A DNA stretch of 64,000 bases from Vibrio sp. D404a (GCF_030248535.1 NZ_JAHGAJ010000009.1:1-64000), one strand, 5' to 3'. Positions 17,398 through 26,384 are shown, counted from the stretch's first letter. The notes: generated by a model not told the origin, from the sequence alone. Translations and numbers: made by a program.

Positions 17398-19137
17398 ATG
17401 CACTGTTCCCTGAATATATATAACGACAATGAAAGCTTACAGTTAATTTATAATGAAGAAAAAATATATATAAAAAAGAACAGTTGCAAAATATCGGAAG
17501 AGACTCTCAATAGTAAGGAGAGTTTTGTAATAAAGTATTTAATTGATAACTCTTCAATTTCAAACCCTCGTTCTGCGAGAGATGTTGAAGAATCATTTAA
17601 ACAAAATTTCAATGAAGAGTTCAGCTTATACGCACTAAAAAACACCATTGCATCAATAAGAAGAAAATACCGTAACCTGTGCAAAAAGGCGAATGTTGAA
17701 TCCCAGAGTGAACTCATTTCAAATCTCTACAAAGTCGGATACTTTATTGACCTCGACAGAGCGCCAACCAGTCAAGTTAACTCTAGGGTAGACATCAACC
17801 AATTCAAACCAACCCACTTTAAGGTGCTGTTGCTCTTGCTTCGTACCTACTATAAAGAGCTATTTAAAGGGACCATTATCGTCCTGTCCGCTTCGTCATT
17901 GATCTTGTTTGTTATCTACTTCTTTCAAATCCTTTATACGACAAAGATCGCCGACCAATTCAGCGACAATACCAAGCTCGTCACCCAAGAGCTTAAAAAT
18001 TATGGGTGTGATAACAGCGATGCTGTTCAAGCGATGAGGCACTCTTTAAATCTAGACTCTGCAGTGATGACCACTCCTGATGGTTCCTGCTATATCTCTA
18101 CAACGCGATCAAAAGCCGTTATTCCTGATAACATCGGAGAGTTCTACGACAGTTTAGATTTTACCTACTCAGATTTCTCTTACCCCGACGAAAACATCTT
18201 TCTCACGGTGCGTATCCCTAAGCGCTCGATTGAAGCTCGCTATCGAAATTCACTGTTGCCTTTGTTCGTTGATTCCGTGTCGATTCAAAAGCATGGCAAT
18301 GTCATCCTCCATCACAACGAGAACCACTCTCCCCTTTATGATCACTCGCTAGCCACAGGAGCAACCATCAGCTTCTATAGCCACAATATCAGCGTTATCT
18401 GGGTAACATTAACCCTGCTGTTAACGGCACTGCTCTACCATCGCCACCTATTCGGCGTGGTGCTGTACATGCTGCGCTGGAAGCGAATCTCATTTGAAGA
18501 AGAACCAATCATCAACACCGAAGATAACAGCGTTCTCTATTATGAGCTGCTATCTAGGGTGCGTTCAGTAGGAGTGTTAGATTTCATCAACTCGATGAGA
18601 CGCTCTAACTTGCTGACCTTCCATACCATTTTAATGATAGAAGCGGTGAGAAGCGCGAAGAACAACAACAGCCATGACAAATATGGCGTCAATGTTTGTC
18701 CAAGCAACTTGGTGGGCGCGAATTTCGCTAAAATCAAGCCTCACTTGGCGGCAATGGAGGCCAATGAGTTTGTCGCAGAGATCACCGAATATTCCAATAT
18801 CGGTTATGGCGATGAGGTTATCGACAATATCAAGACGATCAAGAAACTTGGGATCACCATTGCACTCGACGACTTTGGTACTGGGAACAACAATATCGAA
18901 ATCATTAGTGCAATTTCACCAACATATCTCAAGTTAGACCGCTGCTTTGTGAAGGATATTGAGTCTGGTGAATATCACCAAGGCGTATTACTCAACATTT
19001 CTGAGATTGGTCGCTTATCGAACATGACCATGATCTACGAAGGTGTCGAGACACGCAGGCAGCAATACATACTGTGCCAATTAGGCTACAACTTGCACCA
19101 AGGTTACCTCTACAGTCGACCTGAGCGTACAAGTTAG
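17398..19137 (+). CDS. Membrane ToxR-like winged helix fused to CSS-type sensor and EAL domain
   Basis: This 579-residue protein has an unusual order. Residues 35-118 fit a ToxR/CadC-type winged helix: LKNTIASIRRKYR as recognition region and LISNLYKVGYFIDL as the wing. A membrane segment at 158-180 leads to a periplasmic domain with Cys 204 and Cys 231, resembling the disulfide pair of CSS-motif sensors. A second segment lies at 331-348. The C-terminal EAL domain keeps Glu in ELL (383), AEITE (460-464), DDFGTG (491-496), Lys 512 and EGVET (548-552), so c-di-GMP binding or hydrolysis is plausible. It may link envelope redox state, c-di-GMP and transcription. The start has a TAGGAG site. Confidence 0.8.
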   Translation: MHCSLNIYNDNESLQLIYNEEKIYIKKNSCKISEETLNSKESFVIKYLIDNSSISNPRSARDVEESFKQNFNEEFSLYALKNTIASIRRKYRNLCKKANVESQSELISNLYKVGYFIDLDRAPTSQVNSRVDINQFKPTHFKVLLLLLRTYYKELFKGTIIVLSASSLILFVIYFFQILYTTKIADQFSDNTKLVTQELKNYGCDNSDAVQAMRHSLNLDSAVMTTPDGSCYISTTRSKAVIPDNIGEFYDSLDFTYSDFSYPDENIFLTVRIPKRSIEARYRNSLLPLFVDSVSIQKHGNVILHHNENHSPLYDHSLATGATISFYSHNISVIWVTLTLLLTALLYHRHLFGVVLYMLRWKRISFEEEPIINTEDNSVLYYELLSRVRSVGVLDFINSMRRSNLLTFHTILMIEAVRSAKNNNSHDKYGVNVCPSNLVGANFAKIKPHLAAMEANEFVAEITEYSNIGYGDEVIDNIKTIKKLGITIALDDFGTGNNNIEIISAISPTYLKLDRCFVKDIESGEYHQGVLLNISEIGRLSNMTMIYEGVETRRQQYILCQLGYNLHQGYLYSRPERTS

Positions 19138-19183
19138 TAATCCCTAACATGACAGCTAATCAGCTCTATGTATCTAGAAGCTT

Positions 19184-21742
19184 CTATATACAAGCCTCTG
19201 CGTGCTCGCTAACGTTGCGAGCACGTTGTGGCGACTTTGGAAAATAAGTCGCCATTAATCCTGCTACGGGCAGCGGCTTATCGAAATAGAAGCCTTGCAA
19301 TAAGTCACACTCATATTGCTGCAGCTTAGCCATCTGTTCATCGGTCTCAACGCCCTCTGCCACCACTTTCATCTGGCATGAATTACCAATATCAATAATC
19401 GCTCTAACTAAGGTTGCGCTGTGCTCGCTAGTATTGAGCTTACCAATAAACGAGCGATCAATTTTAATCTCACTGACAGGCAGGGTGTTTAGATAATTGA
19501 GTGACGAGAACCCGGTACCAAAATCGTCAAGCGAGATCCCAAAGCCAAGCTCACGCAGTTGTCTGAGTACCGGCTCGACAATATGGAGGTCTTTAATCAG
19601 GATGTTCTCCGTGATCTCCAAGGTCACGCGATTCGCTGATAGCCCTGTAGCACTCACTAAATGTTCAACCCTCTTTGCAAAGCCGCTCTCTAATACTTGC
19701 TTAGGTGAAACATTAACCGAGACACCGATGGCATCTTGCCCATTTGGCATAAGCAGCAGCGTATCCTCACACGCTTGCTGCAATACATACTCTCCCAGCT
19801 CTTGTATTAAACCGAGACGTTCTGCAGCAGGAATAAAGTCTAACGGTGAAACAAAGCCGAGCTCAGCATTGTTCCAACGACACAGTGCTTCAACCCCTCT
19901 CACCTTTTGCGTCTTTGAATCAACCTGCGGTTGGTAAACCACGCTGATCTCTCTGTTTTTTAACGCCAGTTTCAGCTGCTCTTCAACACGGAAGTCATAG
20001 GTGACTTGCTTGTTGATCACCTCATCATAAAAGACGGCCTCACCTTTCTGGCTATCTTTCGCCTTGTAAAGCACGATGTCGGCCTTAGTCAGTAGCTCGT
20101 CGACTTCGATACCATCGTACGGGTACATCGCCACACCTGCAGAGCATTGAGTGGTCACAGTGATACCACGCAAATCGAACGCTTTGTTGAAGATGCTCTG
20201 TATTTGCGCCACTTTCTGTTCTGCTTGAGCCAACTCGTCCAATTCAGGAAGACAAAATACAAACTCGTCACCGCCAAAGCGAGACACAATGTCGTGTTCA
20301 TCTAGACACTTTTCGAATCGATGACTGATCTGCTTGAGAAGTTCATCACCATAACCATGTCCATACTGATCATTGATGCGCTTGAAATCATCAAGATCAA
20401 CAAACACAATCGCCACCAGCTTGTCTTGCAATTTAGACTTAGCAATGGCGTGATTGACTCGATGTTCAAGCTCTGAGCGATTGGGTAGCGCAGTCAACGC
20501 ATCATGCCTCGCCATATGCTTTAGACGACGCCTGCTGTTTTTCAACCGATTAAAATCATCAGCGATACGCTGCTCCATCTGCATAAAACGAAGCGATATT
20601 TTACGGCTGACAAAAACACTCAAGAAAATGCAAATAAGCGTCGCCACAACGCTGAATACGAGTACAAGACCAAACTCATTGCGCGAATCATGCATCAACT
20701 CTTCTTTGCGTTTCTCAATAGACGTCTGAATATGGTTGAGGTAGATGCCTGTCCCTACAACCCAGTTCCAGCCCTCAATCTTCTTTACATAACTTGTTTT
20801 CGGCCCAAGTACACCTTTGCTGTCTTTGGTGATGTAATCAACAAATCCACCGTTTCTAGATTGACTTAGAACCTGAGTTTTAAAGCTCTCTCCGATCTCT
20901 TGATACAAATTCTGTCCGCTGCCTATCAAGATTTCATTTCTACGTAGCAGCGTGTTTCCGTTCTCTTCAAACACAAAGATATAGCCATCTTTGCCGATGG
21001 TGACATTAGCAAGAATATCTAGGATGCGTTGATAACTTGTCGCTTTGATATCATCAAGGTAGATGCCTGAACCAAAGAACCAACCGTAAGGCTCAAAGCG
21101 ACGAATGTGACTCAACTTTTCAAACTCTTGTTCGCCATGACCCGGACGTTTAAATTTATAACGTGCAAACCCACTCTTAGCTTCTTGCAATAAGGCAATC
21201 TGCTCAGCAACCACAAACTGACCTTCATCGTTGCTAGCGCCCATTCGATTAGTATTCTCAAATTCAGGTCTTATTGGATGAACCAGCGCTGTCCCCTGCA
21301 TGTCATAGACGTAGATATAGTTTTCCTTATTGGCAAAACTCATTCGACGTATCTCGTTGAGTATCATGGCTTTCAGTTCGGGATGAGAAAGGTGCTGGTT
21401 AGAAGAGTAGATATTCTGAGCCACGGTATAAGCGCGATCGATACGCTTTTTTAGATTTCTCTTCGATTCAGCTTCCGCTAGATGTTGTGACTGTTCGATC
21501 TGCTGTGAGACCTGCAATACTTGCGCTTCAATCAGGCGCTTTTGCGCAGCAATGTAATCCAAACGCACCAAATCAACCAATGCCCTAACCTTATGGTCAA
21601 CACCAGTAATCATGATCAGGTTCAGTATGAGCGCAGAAGAGATGATGATCGCAATCGGCAGGTACTTAGTAAACCAAACCAGCTTTTTATCATTGATGTG
21701 CAGCATGCAGGGACTTATAGAATAATTAGTACGAAGTACCAT
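19184..21742 (-). CDS. Double-Cache GGDEF-EAL membrane protein
   Basis: An 852-residue inner-membrane c-di-GMP enzyme. A membrane segment at about 28-48 is followed by two Cache-type sensor modules, each ending in the GW-F/V-GSGIYL or GTGIYL pattern, and a second membrane segment at about 355-378. The GGDEF site is intact (490-494) but the inhibitory RxxD is replaced by DEHD. The EAL domain keeps EAL (618-620), TLEITEN, DDFGTG (739-744) and EGVET (796-800). Cache pairs usually bind small ligands such as carboxylates or amino acids. The start could be the ATG at 21742 or at 21706; neither has a clear ribosome-binding site. Confidence 0.9.
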   Translation of the reverse strand: MVLRTNYSISPCMLHINDKKLVWFTKYLPIAIIISSALILNLIMITGVDHKVRALVDLVRLDYIAAQKRLIEAQVLQVSQQIEQSQHLAEAESKRNLKKRIDRAYTVAQNIYSSNQHLSHPELKAMILNEIRRMSFANKENYIYVYDMQGTALVHPIRPEFENTNRMGASNDEGQFVVAEQIALLQEAKSGFARYKFKRPGHGEQEFEKLSHIRRFEPYGWFFGSGIYLDDIKATSYQRILDILANVTIGKDGYIFVFEENGNTLLRRNEILIGSGQNLYQEIGESFKTQVLSQSRNGGFVDYITKDSKGVLGPKTSYVKKIEGWNWVVGTGIYLNHIQTSIEKRKEELMHDSRNEFGLVLVFSVVATLICIFLSVFVSRKISLRFMQMEQRIADDFNRLKNSRRRLKHMARHDALTALPNRSELEHRVNHAIAKSKLQDKLVAIVFVDLDDFKRINDQYGHGYGDELLKQISHRFEKCLDEHDIVSRFGGDEFVFCLPELDELAQAEQKVAQIQSIFNKAFDLRGITVTTQCSAGVAMYPYDGIEVDELLTKADIVLYKAKDSQKGEAVFYDEVINKQVTYDFRVEEQLKLALKNREISVVYQPQVDSKTQKVRGVEALCRWNNAELGFVSPLDFIPAAERLGLIQELGEYVLQQACEDTLLLMPNGQDAIGVSVNVSPKQVLESGFAKRVEHLVSATGLSANRVTLEITENILIKDLHIVEPVLRQLRELGFGISLDDFGTGFSSLNYLNTLPVSEIKIDRSFIGKLNTSEHSATLVRAIIDIGNSCQMKVVAEGVETDEQMAKLQQYECDLLQGFYFDKPLPVAGLMATYFPKSPQRARNVSEHAEACI

Positions 21743-21835
21743 ATGTTCGCATTATTTTTACTGAACATCCATCCCTAAAAATAAAAATTCCGCAGGGTTT
21801 ATAAAAAACAGTTGCTAATCTCAATAATAAGTTTA

Positions 21836-21857
21836 GTGTTATACACATGTATATCAC
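21836..21857. promoter_or_regulatory. Palindromic operator of the GntR/ABC operon
   Basis: GTGTTATACACATGTATATCAC reads almost the same on both strands (18 of 22 positions), with GTG and CAC at its ends, and lies 15 bases before the GntR start. YtrA-type GntR regulators commonly bind such sites to repress their own operon. Confidence 0.55.
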
Positions 21858-21872
21858 CATACCGAAGTGACT

Positions 21873-22244
21873 ATGATCGAATGGAAAGATGACCAACCCA
21901 TCTTCCGGCAATTGGCTGGCAAGATCACCGAGCAAATCATGCAAGGGGTTTGGCGAGATGAACAAGCTTTGCCCTCCGTGCGAACGATCGCGGCGGATCT
22001 CAAGATAAACCACCTCACCGTTATGAAGAGCTACCAATTATTGGTTGACGAAGGCTTGATTGAGAAAAAACGTGGTCAAGGGATGTTTGTCGCACTCGGG
22101 GCCGAGGCACAATTAAAGCAGCGTGCCTATCGCGATTTCGTTACTCACAAAGTTCCAGAGATCGCAGTAACGCTTAAAAACATAGACATGAGCATCGATG
22201 AGCTCGTCTCTCTGCTAGAACAACAAACAAAGGAAAAGTCATGA
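21873..22244 (+). CDS. GntR-family repressor, YtrA subfamily
   Basis: A 123-residue regulator from the ATG at 21873; a GTG two codons earlier is possible. The winged helix covers most of the protein: PIFRQLAGKITEQIMQG, then LPSVRTIAADLKINHLTVMKSYQLLVDEG as helix-turn-helix, then a wing with KRGQGMFV. The short C-terminal helix instead of a large effector domain is typical of YtrA types, which control ABC transporter operons. The stop overlaps the start of the ABC ATPase by four bases. The palindrome upstream fits autorepression released by an envelope-active compound. Confidence 0.87.
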   Translation: MIEWKDDQPIFRQLAGKITEQIMQGVWRDEQALPSVRTIAADLKINHLTVMKSYQLLVDEGLIEKKRGQGMFVALGAEAQLKQRAYRDFVTHKVPEIAVTLKNIDMSIDELVSLLEQQTKEKS

Positions 22245-23095
22245 AGACATTGCTTTCCGCTAACAAAGTCACTAAACACTATGCCAATAACACGGGCATA
22301 GATAACATCAGCTTTGAGCTTAAAGCTGGACAAGTCTTAGGTTTACTCGGTCATAACGGCGCGGGAAAATCGACTCTGATTAAATCGCTACTTGGCGGGC
22401 ACCGCTATCAAGGCGACATCGAAATCAATGGTTGTCACCCTATCGAGCAACACGCAGAGCTAATGCAGCATCTCTCTTACATCTCAGATGTGAACGTTCT
22501 TCCTGAGTGGATGAGTGTCAAACAGTTGCTCAAGTATACGGCAGGCGTTCATCCGAGTTTTGATCGCTCTCGCGCAGAACGTATTCTGAGTAACACCGAT
22601 ATAAAATTGTCTTCAAAGATCAAACAGCTTTCAAAAGGGATGAAGGTACAACTGCACCTTTCCATCATTATCGCTACCGATACCAAGGTGTTGATCCTCG
22701 ATGAACCAACGCTTGGCCTTGATCTTATCTACCGTGACACCTTCTATCGCCACCTACTCGAATGGTTCCACGACGGTGAGCGCGCATTGATTGTCGCAAG
22801 CCATGAAGTCGCTGAAATCGAGCATCTACTTACCGATGTGTTAATCATCAAACAAGGTAAGTCTGTGCTTTATAAAAGCATGGAGCAAATCGAAAGTGAC
22901 TACTTCATTCTTGATGCAAGCAACGAACATACTTCGACAATCACTCAACTTAAGCCACTAAGCTCACAACCGAGTCTAGGCAGCACGAAATGGCTGTTAG
23001 AGAGCCAGTACAAACCTCAGACTGAGGGCTTTGGTAAAACACTCAATGTTGGACTTTCCGACCTTTTCCTCGCGACACAAAAGGAGAACGTTTAA
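22241..23095 (+). CDS. ABC transporter ATP-binding protein
   Basis: The 284-residue ATPase of a two-gene ABC exporter. Walker A is GHNGAGKST (near residue 35), the signature is the variant LSKGMKVQL, Walker B is VLILDEPT and the switch His is in VASHE. The C-terminal 70 residues form an extra domain with no known motif. It overlaps the regulator gene upstream and abuts the permease gene downstream, so it forms a regulator-ATPase-permease operon. Related YtrA-linked transporters respond to cell-wall antibiotics in other bacteria. Its substrate is unknown. Confidence 0.88.
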   Translation: MKTLLSANKVTKHYANNTGIDNISFELKAGQVLGLLGHNGAGKSTLIKSLLGGHRYQGDIEINGCHPIEQHAELMQHLSYISDVNVLPEWMSVKQLLKYTAGVHPSFDRSRAERILSNTDIKLSSKIKQLSKGMKVQLHLSIIIATDTKVLILDEPTLGLDLIYRDTFYRHLLEWFHDGERALIVASHEVAEIEHLLTDVLIIKQGKSVLYKSMEQIESDYFILDASNEHTSTITQLKPLSSQPSLGSTKWLLESQYKPQTEGFGKTLNVGLSDLFLATQKENV

Positions 23096-23953
23096 ATGCA
23101 CCCTAGCGTTTATATGATCGAAAAAGAGCTGATTGAGCATAAGCTAATCACACGACTCCCAATGTTTGTTGCCCTAGTTAGCCTAGTGTTGTTTGCAAGC
23201 TTAATGTTTAACACACCAGCGCAGCACAATGTTTTCTTCCAAATGGAAGTTCATGGCGACATCAGTGAAATCCATCAAGAGTTTGCACGTGATATTAACT
23301 CGCTGATTGTTGTGGTAGCGGGCGGACTGTCGCTTCTACTCACCACCCTCTACATTCCAAAAACATTGAGAAAAGAGCGCCAAGAAGGCAGTGCTATGTT
23401 TTGGCGTAGCATGCCGGTGTCGAACCACCTAACTCATGGCGTTAAGTTGGCCGTTGGTTTATTGGTGATTCCTGCGATCTGTTCGCTATTGGTGTTAATT
23501 TCAGATGTTCAACTTTGGTTGATCCAAGCGTTTAACTCTAAGCAACTGGCTCTGTTGGTTGAACAGCAATCGCTCTTTTATGTGCTCACTAACTGGCTGA
23601 TGTTTTTATTTAGAATGGTGTTGGTCGCTCTGGTGCTTTTGCCACTCGCGATGATAACCCTCGCTATTTCTCAGGTCGTTAATTCACCACTACTGATCAT
23701 GTTCATCGGTGGCTACGCTCTCAAATGGTTTTCGCTAACGCTGTTCGGAACTCAGTGGTTGAGTGATTTCCTAGCTCTGATCGTTTCTTTGCCGATCACA
23801 GCTCTGTTTAGTCCGAATCCGCTTAGTGCTGTCATTGAAGCGCCTGTATTATCGATGATTGTCTACGTGGTGCTTGGCGCTCTGGCATACCAAGCAAGCC
23901 TAAGACTCAATAGAACCGAAGATGTCAGCTGGAGAAACCTGTTCCTGCGTTAG
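23096..23953 (+). CDS. ABC transporter permease
   Basis: A 285-residue membrane protein with about six transmembrane segments, starting right after the ATPase stop codon. A short amphipathic N-terminus (YMIEKELIEHKL) precedes the first span at about 19-38. A periplasmic loop of about 40 residues follows, and then paired spans. The cytoplasmic RKERQEGSAMFWRSMPVS segment, which resembles the coupling helix of ABC-2 type exporters, fits interaction with the upstream ATPase. No substrate is apparent. A terminator follows within 60 bases. Confidence 0.83.
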   Translation: MHPSVYMIEKELIEHKLITRLPMFVALVSLVLFASLMFNTPAQHNVFFQMEVHGDISEIHQEFARDINSLIVVVAGGLSLLLTTLYIPKTLRKERQEGSAMFWRSMPVSNHLTHGVKLAVGLLVIPAICSLLVLISDVQLWLIQAFNSKQLALLVEQQSLFYVLTNWLMFLFRMVLVALVLLPLAMITLAISQVVNSPLLIMFIGGYALKWFSLTLFGTQWLSDFLALIVSLPITALFSPNPLSAVIEAPVLSMIVYVVLGALAYQASLRLNRTEDVSWRNLFLR

Positions 23954-24003
23954 CATCACCCATTTAGGCCTTTTCAATCATTGAAGGTCGAATCGCCACT
24001 CAT

Positions 24004-24032
24004 AGCCTCTGTTCATCAGGGGCTTTTGTTTT
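24004..24032 (+). terminator. Terminator of the GntR/ABC operon
   Basis: AGCCTCTG at 24004-24011 pairs with CAGGGGCT at 24017-24024, followed by TTTGTTTTT. Confidence 0.85.
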
Positions 24033-24307
24033 TACGGACTTGCTGTTTTGAAAGGCTTTTTGCTTTTAGGGACTTTTTGCTATGACGAAATTGGTAGTAA
24101 TAAGGTGCTAAGTATCAGTGTGAGTTTTGATTGAGATGTTCAGAATTTAAAGTGACAAGTATTTAGGGGAGATAACTGAGCTGGCATTGTTGTATCTGTA
24201 TAAGATTTGCCAGCTCTGGGGTTGGTTATGTGCTTAGGTCAGGAGTCGCCTATCTACGCACATGGGGGAAATGCCAATATGGCTGTTAAAGCTATAAATG
24301 TATTAGC

Positions 24308-24391
24308 TTATTTTTTCGAAGCTTCTTTCGCTGTGTCTTTCCAGTATTGAATACGAACGCGATGAAGCTGTGCTCTTCTCATTTTTTTCAT
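24308..24391 (-). CDS. Candidate 27-residue basic small protein
   Basis: ATG at 24391 is preceded by AAAGGAT about ten bases upstream. The peptide begins MKKMRRAQLHRVRI and ends DTAKEASKK. It is Lys/Arg-rich and hydrophilic with no membrane span. Two possible hairpins lie downstream of its stop codon. The good ribosome-binding site in an otherwise empty region supports it. I do not recognise it. Confidence 0.4.
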   Translation of the reverse strand: MKKMRRAQLHRVRIQYWKDTAKEASKK

Positions 24392-24801
24392 AAGGGTTAT
24401 ATCCTTTCCGTTTGACTGCTCTTCATGAGCTATTTTTATTTGCCAACTATTCGAATCTAACTGTGTTTTATGGCCAAATCAACGATACACATCACAAAAT
24501 ATAAAGAGTAGCGCGTGGTCGTTGCATCATAATATGACACAGTTATCAACTATAGCTCAGTTCATTCCATTGAGCTAAGTTTCATATCTAACACTAAATT
24601 GGCTTGGTGACAAATATATTTCAAACTCAAGACGGTTTAATGAAACCAAAATTGACCTTGGTCCCTTTTTAGCTGCCAAATCCACAAACCAAGTCGCATA
24701 ACTTTGCTAGGTTGTTGCTCCATAAGACATTTATCGACTTAATTGGAAAGTCTTTACCTATTCAAAGCACCGTCAACTTTCCAATCGACAAGGACTTCTC
24801 A

Positions 24802-25260
24802 ATGCAAAAGCCTTTATTGTTAACGATCACTGCCGGGTTTATCTTATTTGTGTTCATTGGTCGTTACGTCGGCTGGTTTCCATCAGGCAATGCAGAGTCT
24901 TTTCCAAAGTTTCCAGACACACCAAGTTACACCGTCACGGATAAGTTTGATGGAGAATGGGTTGGAAGGCGTATTGACACCACCAACAACAACCTATGCG
25001 AACGTACCACCATCACAGGTCGCATCGAAAATGGCAAAGCACTCCTTCGCCTGACCTACAACGGAACATCACTTAAAGGCTGGGTAGCTGCCGATACGCA
25101 TGCCTTAACCCTATATGCGAGCCATAAGCAATGGGACTATCGCTTTTCTGGGACAGTCAGCGCTGATAAGGTAACTGGAGAGTGGTATCTGACAAATGGA
25201 CCCTGTCGAGGGCATTGGTATTTAGAACGTGTCTCAGAGACGAATTCACTAATACAGTAA
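24802..25260 (+). CDS. Membrane-anchored hypothetical protein
   Basis: I chose the ATG at 24802 because AAGGA lies seven bases before it; an upstream in-frame start at 24712 would put 30 odd residues before the membrane segment. The product has 152 residues: a hydrophobic segment (LLTITAGFILFVFIGRYVGW), then a beta-rich domain containing FDGEWVGR and two Cys residues (in NLCERTT and GPCRGHW). The domain looks like a small lipocalin-like or immunoglobulin-like barrel outside the membrane. The family is unknown to me. Confidence 0.6.
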   Translation: MQKPLLLTITAGFILFVFIGRYVGWFPSGNAESFPKFPDTPSYTVTDKFDGEWVGRRIDTTNNNLCERTTITGRIENGKALLRLTYNGTSLKGWVAADTHALTLYASHKQWDYRFSGTVSADKVTGEWYLTNGPCRGHWYLERVSETNSLIQ

Positions 25261-25379
25261 CTCAGTGACAAAGCGCTCGTCAGGAAAGTAATCTGTGACA
25301 ATTCGTCCCGATTAATAACGGCTCGATTCCACCAATTCCTATAAACCCGTCATTCAGCTCAAGGAGTGTTAGATTCGCC

Positions 25380-25667
25380 ATGTCGAAAATCGTTCTATCA
25401 GGACACATCAAGGTACCATTAGATGACCTTAATGAAGTGCTTGCAGCGCTGCCAATACATTACACCCTTACCCATGAAGAACCCGGCTGCCTAGTCTTTG
25501 AGGTGACACAGGATCAACATGATCCTCAGATATTTCATGTCTATGAAGAGTTTATTGATAAGCAGGCGTTTGAGCAGCACCAACATCGCGTCAAACACTC
25601 TGATTGGGGCAATAAAACGGCTAGAGTTGAACGCCACTACCAAGTCACTGATAGTGGTCAGCCCTAG
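25380..25667 (+). CDS. Antibiotic biosynthesis monooxygenase (ABM) domain protein
   Basis: A 95-residue ferredoxin-like fold protein. The pattern EEPGCLVFEVTQD and HVYEEFIDKQAFEQHQ, ending in HSDWG, fits the ABM family, which includes YgiN-type quinol monooxygenases and heme-degrading relatives. These are usually dimers and need no metal. No catalytic residue can be fixed by eye, and the substrate is unknown. AAGGAG stands about 14 bases before the ATG, a long spacing. A set of degenerate short repeats follows the gene. Confidence 0.8.
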   Translation: MSKIVLSGHIKVPLDDLNEVLAALPIHYTLTHEEPGCLVFEVTQDQHDPQIFHVYEEFIDKQAFEQHQHRVKHSDWGNKTARVERHYQVTDSGQP

Positions 25668-25681
25668 TATTCAGACATAGC

Positions 25682-25770
25682 TTTTAGAAACAAATTTCAG
25701 GCAAAGTAATCTGTTTTAAAAAGCAAACTGTTTTAGAAATCGCTCTTAGAAAACCGATTTAGAAAACAAA
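25682..25770. repeat. Degenerate TTTTAGAAA-type short repeats
   Basis: Five variants of TTTTAGAAA occur with irregular 13-32 base spacing just after the ABM gene. They resemble the 17-base array at 32471-32549 in base composition and position behind a stop codon. Confidence 0.4.
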
Positions 25771-25826
25771 CGATGCTGATATGAAGGTCGCCCTTGATGA
25801 GCCAAGTGCTGCTAAGTCTGGCTTGG

Positions 25827-26279
25827 TTAGCTCAGCTTTACTCGATACAGTGGATTTGGCTCTTTGTCGACAAAGTATTGCCATACGTGATCATAAACTG
25901 CATGTTGATTGGGGAAAGGCGCCAACTGCTTTGCCTCCTCCAACGTACACCAACGATACTCGGTGTGTTCATCGTTGAGAATCACCTCTTGATCAGGCGG
26001 ACACACAACAGCAAACACAGGGATAAGTTCAATTACGTTGGAGTAGTGCTCGTAGAACTGCTCTAAAAACTGAGCGTTATACAGAGCTTGAACGTCAATT
26101 TCTGTCTCTTCCTTAAACTCACGTACAATCGCCTGCCAGCCTGTTTCATTGTTCTCAATAGAGCCTGCAACATGGCACCAGAAGCCACCCTTCACGCGCT
26201 TCATGATTAACATTTTCATCTGACCCTCAATCTCAGAGAGAGCCACGCCAGATACAATCGAAGTATTTAAAGGGATCAT
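25827..26279 (-). CDS. Nudix hydrolase
   Basis: A 150-residue pyrophosphohydrolase. The Nudix box runs from GSIENNE through REFKEETEI and keeps the Gly, first Glu, Arg-Glu and Glu-Glu that bind metal, but the Gly near the end of the consensus is replaced by Glu. The fold otherwise looks complete, with substrate-side strands such as IELIPVFAVVCP. Length resembles small nucleoside-diphosphate-X hydrolases; the substrate (for example a modified dNTP or dihydroneopterin triphosphate) cannot be told. Confidence 0.85.
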   Translation of the reverse strand: MIPLNTSIVSGVALSEIEGQMKMLIMKRVKGGFWCHVAGSIENNETGWQAIVREFKEETEIDVQALYNAQFLEQFYEHYSNVIELIPVFAVVCPPDQEVILNDEHTEYRWCTLEEAKQLAPFPNQHAVYDHVWQYFVDKEPNPLYRVKLS

Positions 26280-26384
26280 AAGCCAACCTATTCATATTAA
26301 AGCGAAAGAGTAACACGTTTTTTCCCTCACACTCCATACAATGCCAATAAAACAATAACTTATATCAATCACTCTTCGACCGGT

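Larger units (their letters stand above)
23954..24801. other. Intergenic region with terminator, hairpins and a small ORF
   Basis: After the operon terminator there is a 9-base-pair inverted repeat (GAGCTGGCA at 24178-24186 with TGCCAGCTC at 24208-24216), and a leftward stem ATGTGC/GCACAT lying between that repeat and a leftward 27-codon ORF (24308-24391). The rest shows nothing I can interpret. Confidence 0.4.

Noticed and set aside
19497..19937. A 146-codon plus-strand frame inside the GGDEF-EAL gene
   Set aside because: Its Ser/Thr-rich product is the usual shadow of an EAL domain read on the other strand.
24170..24290. A CsrB-type regulatory RNA
   Set aside because: A few GGA motifs occur on the plus strand but not in a series of hairpin loops as in CsrB RNAs.
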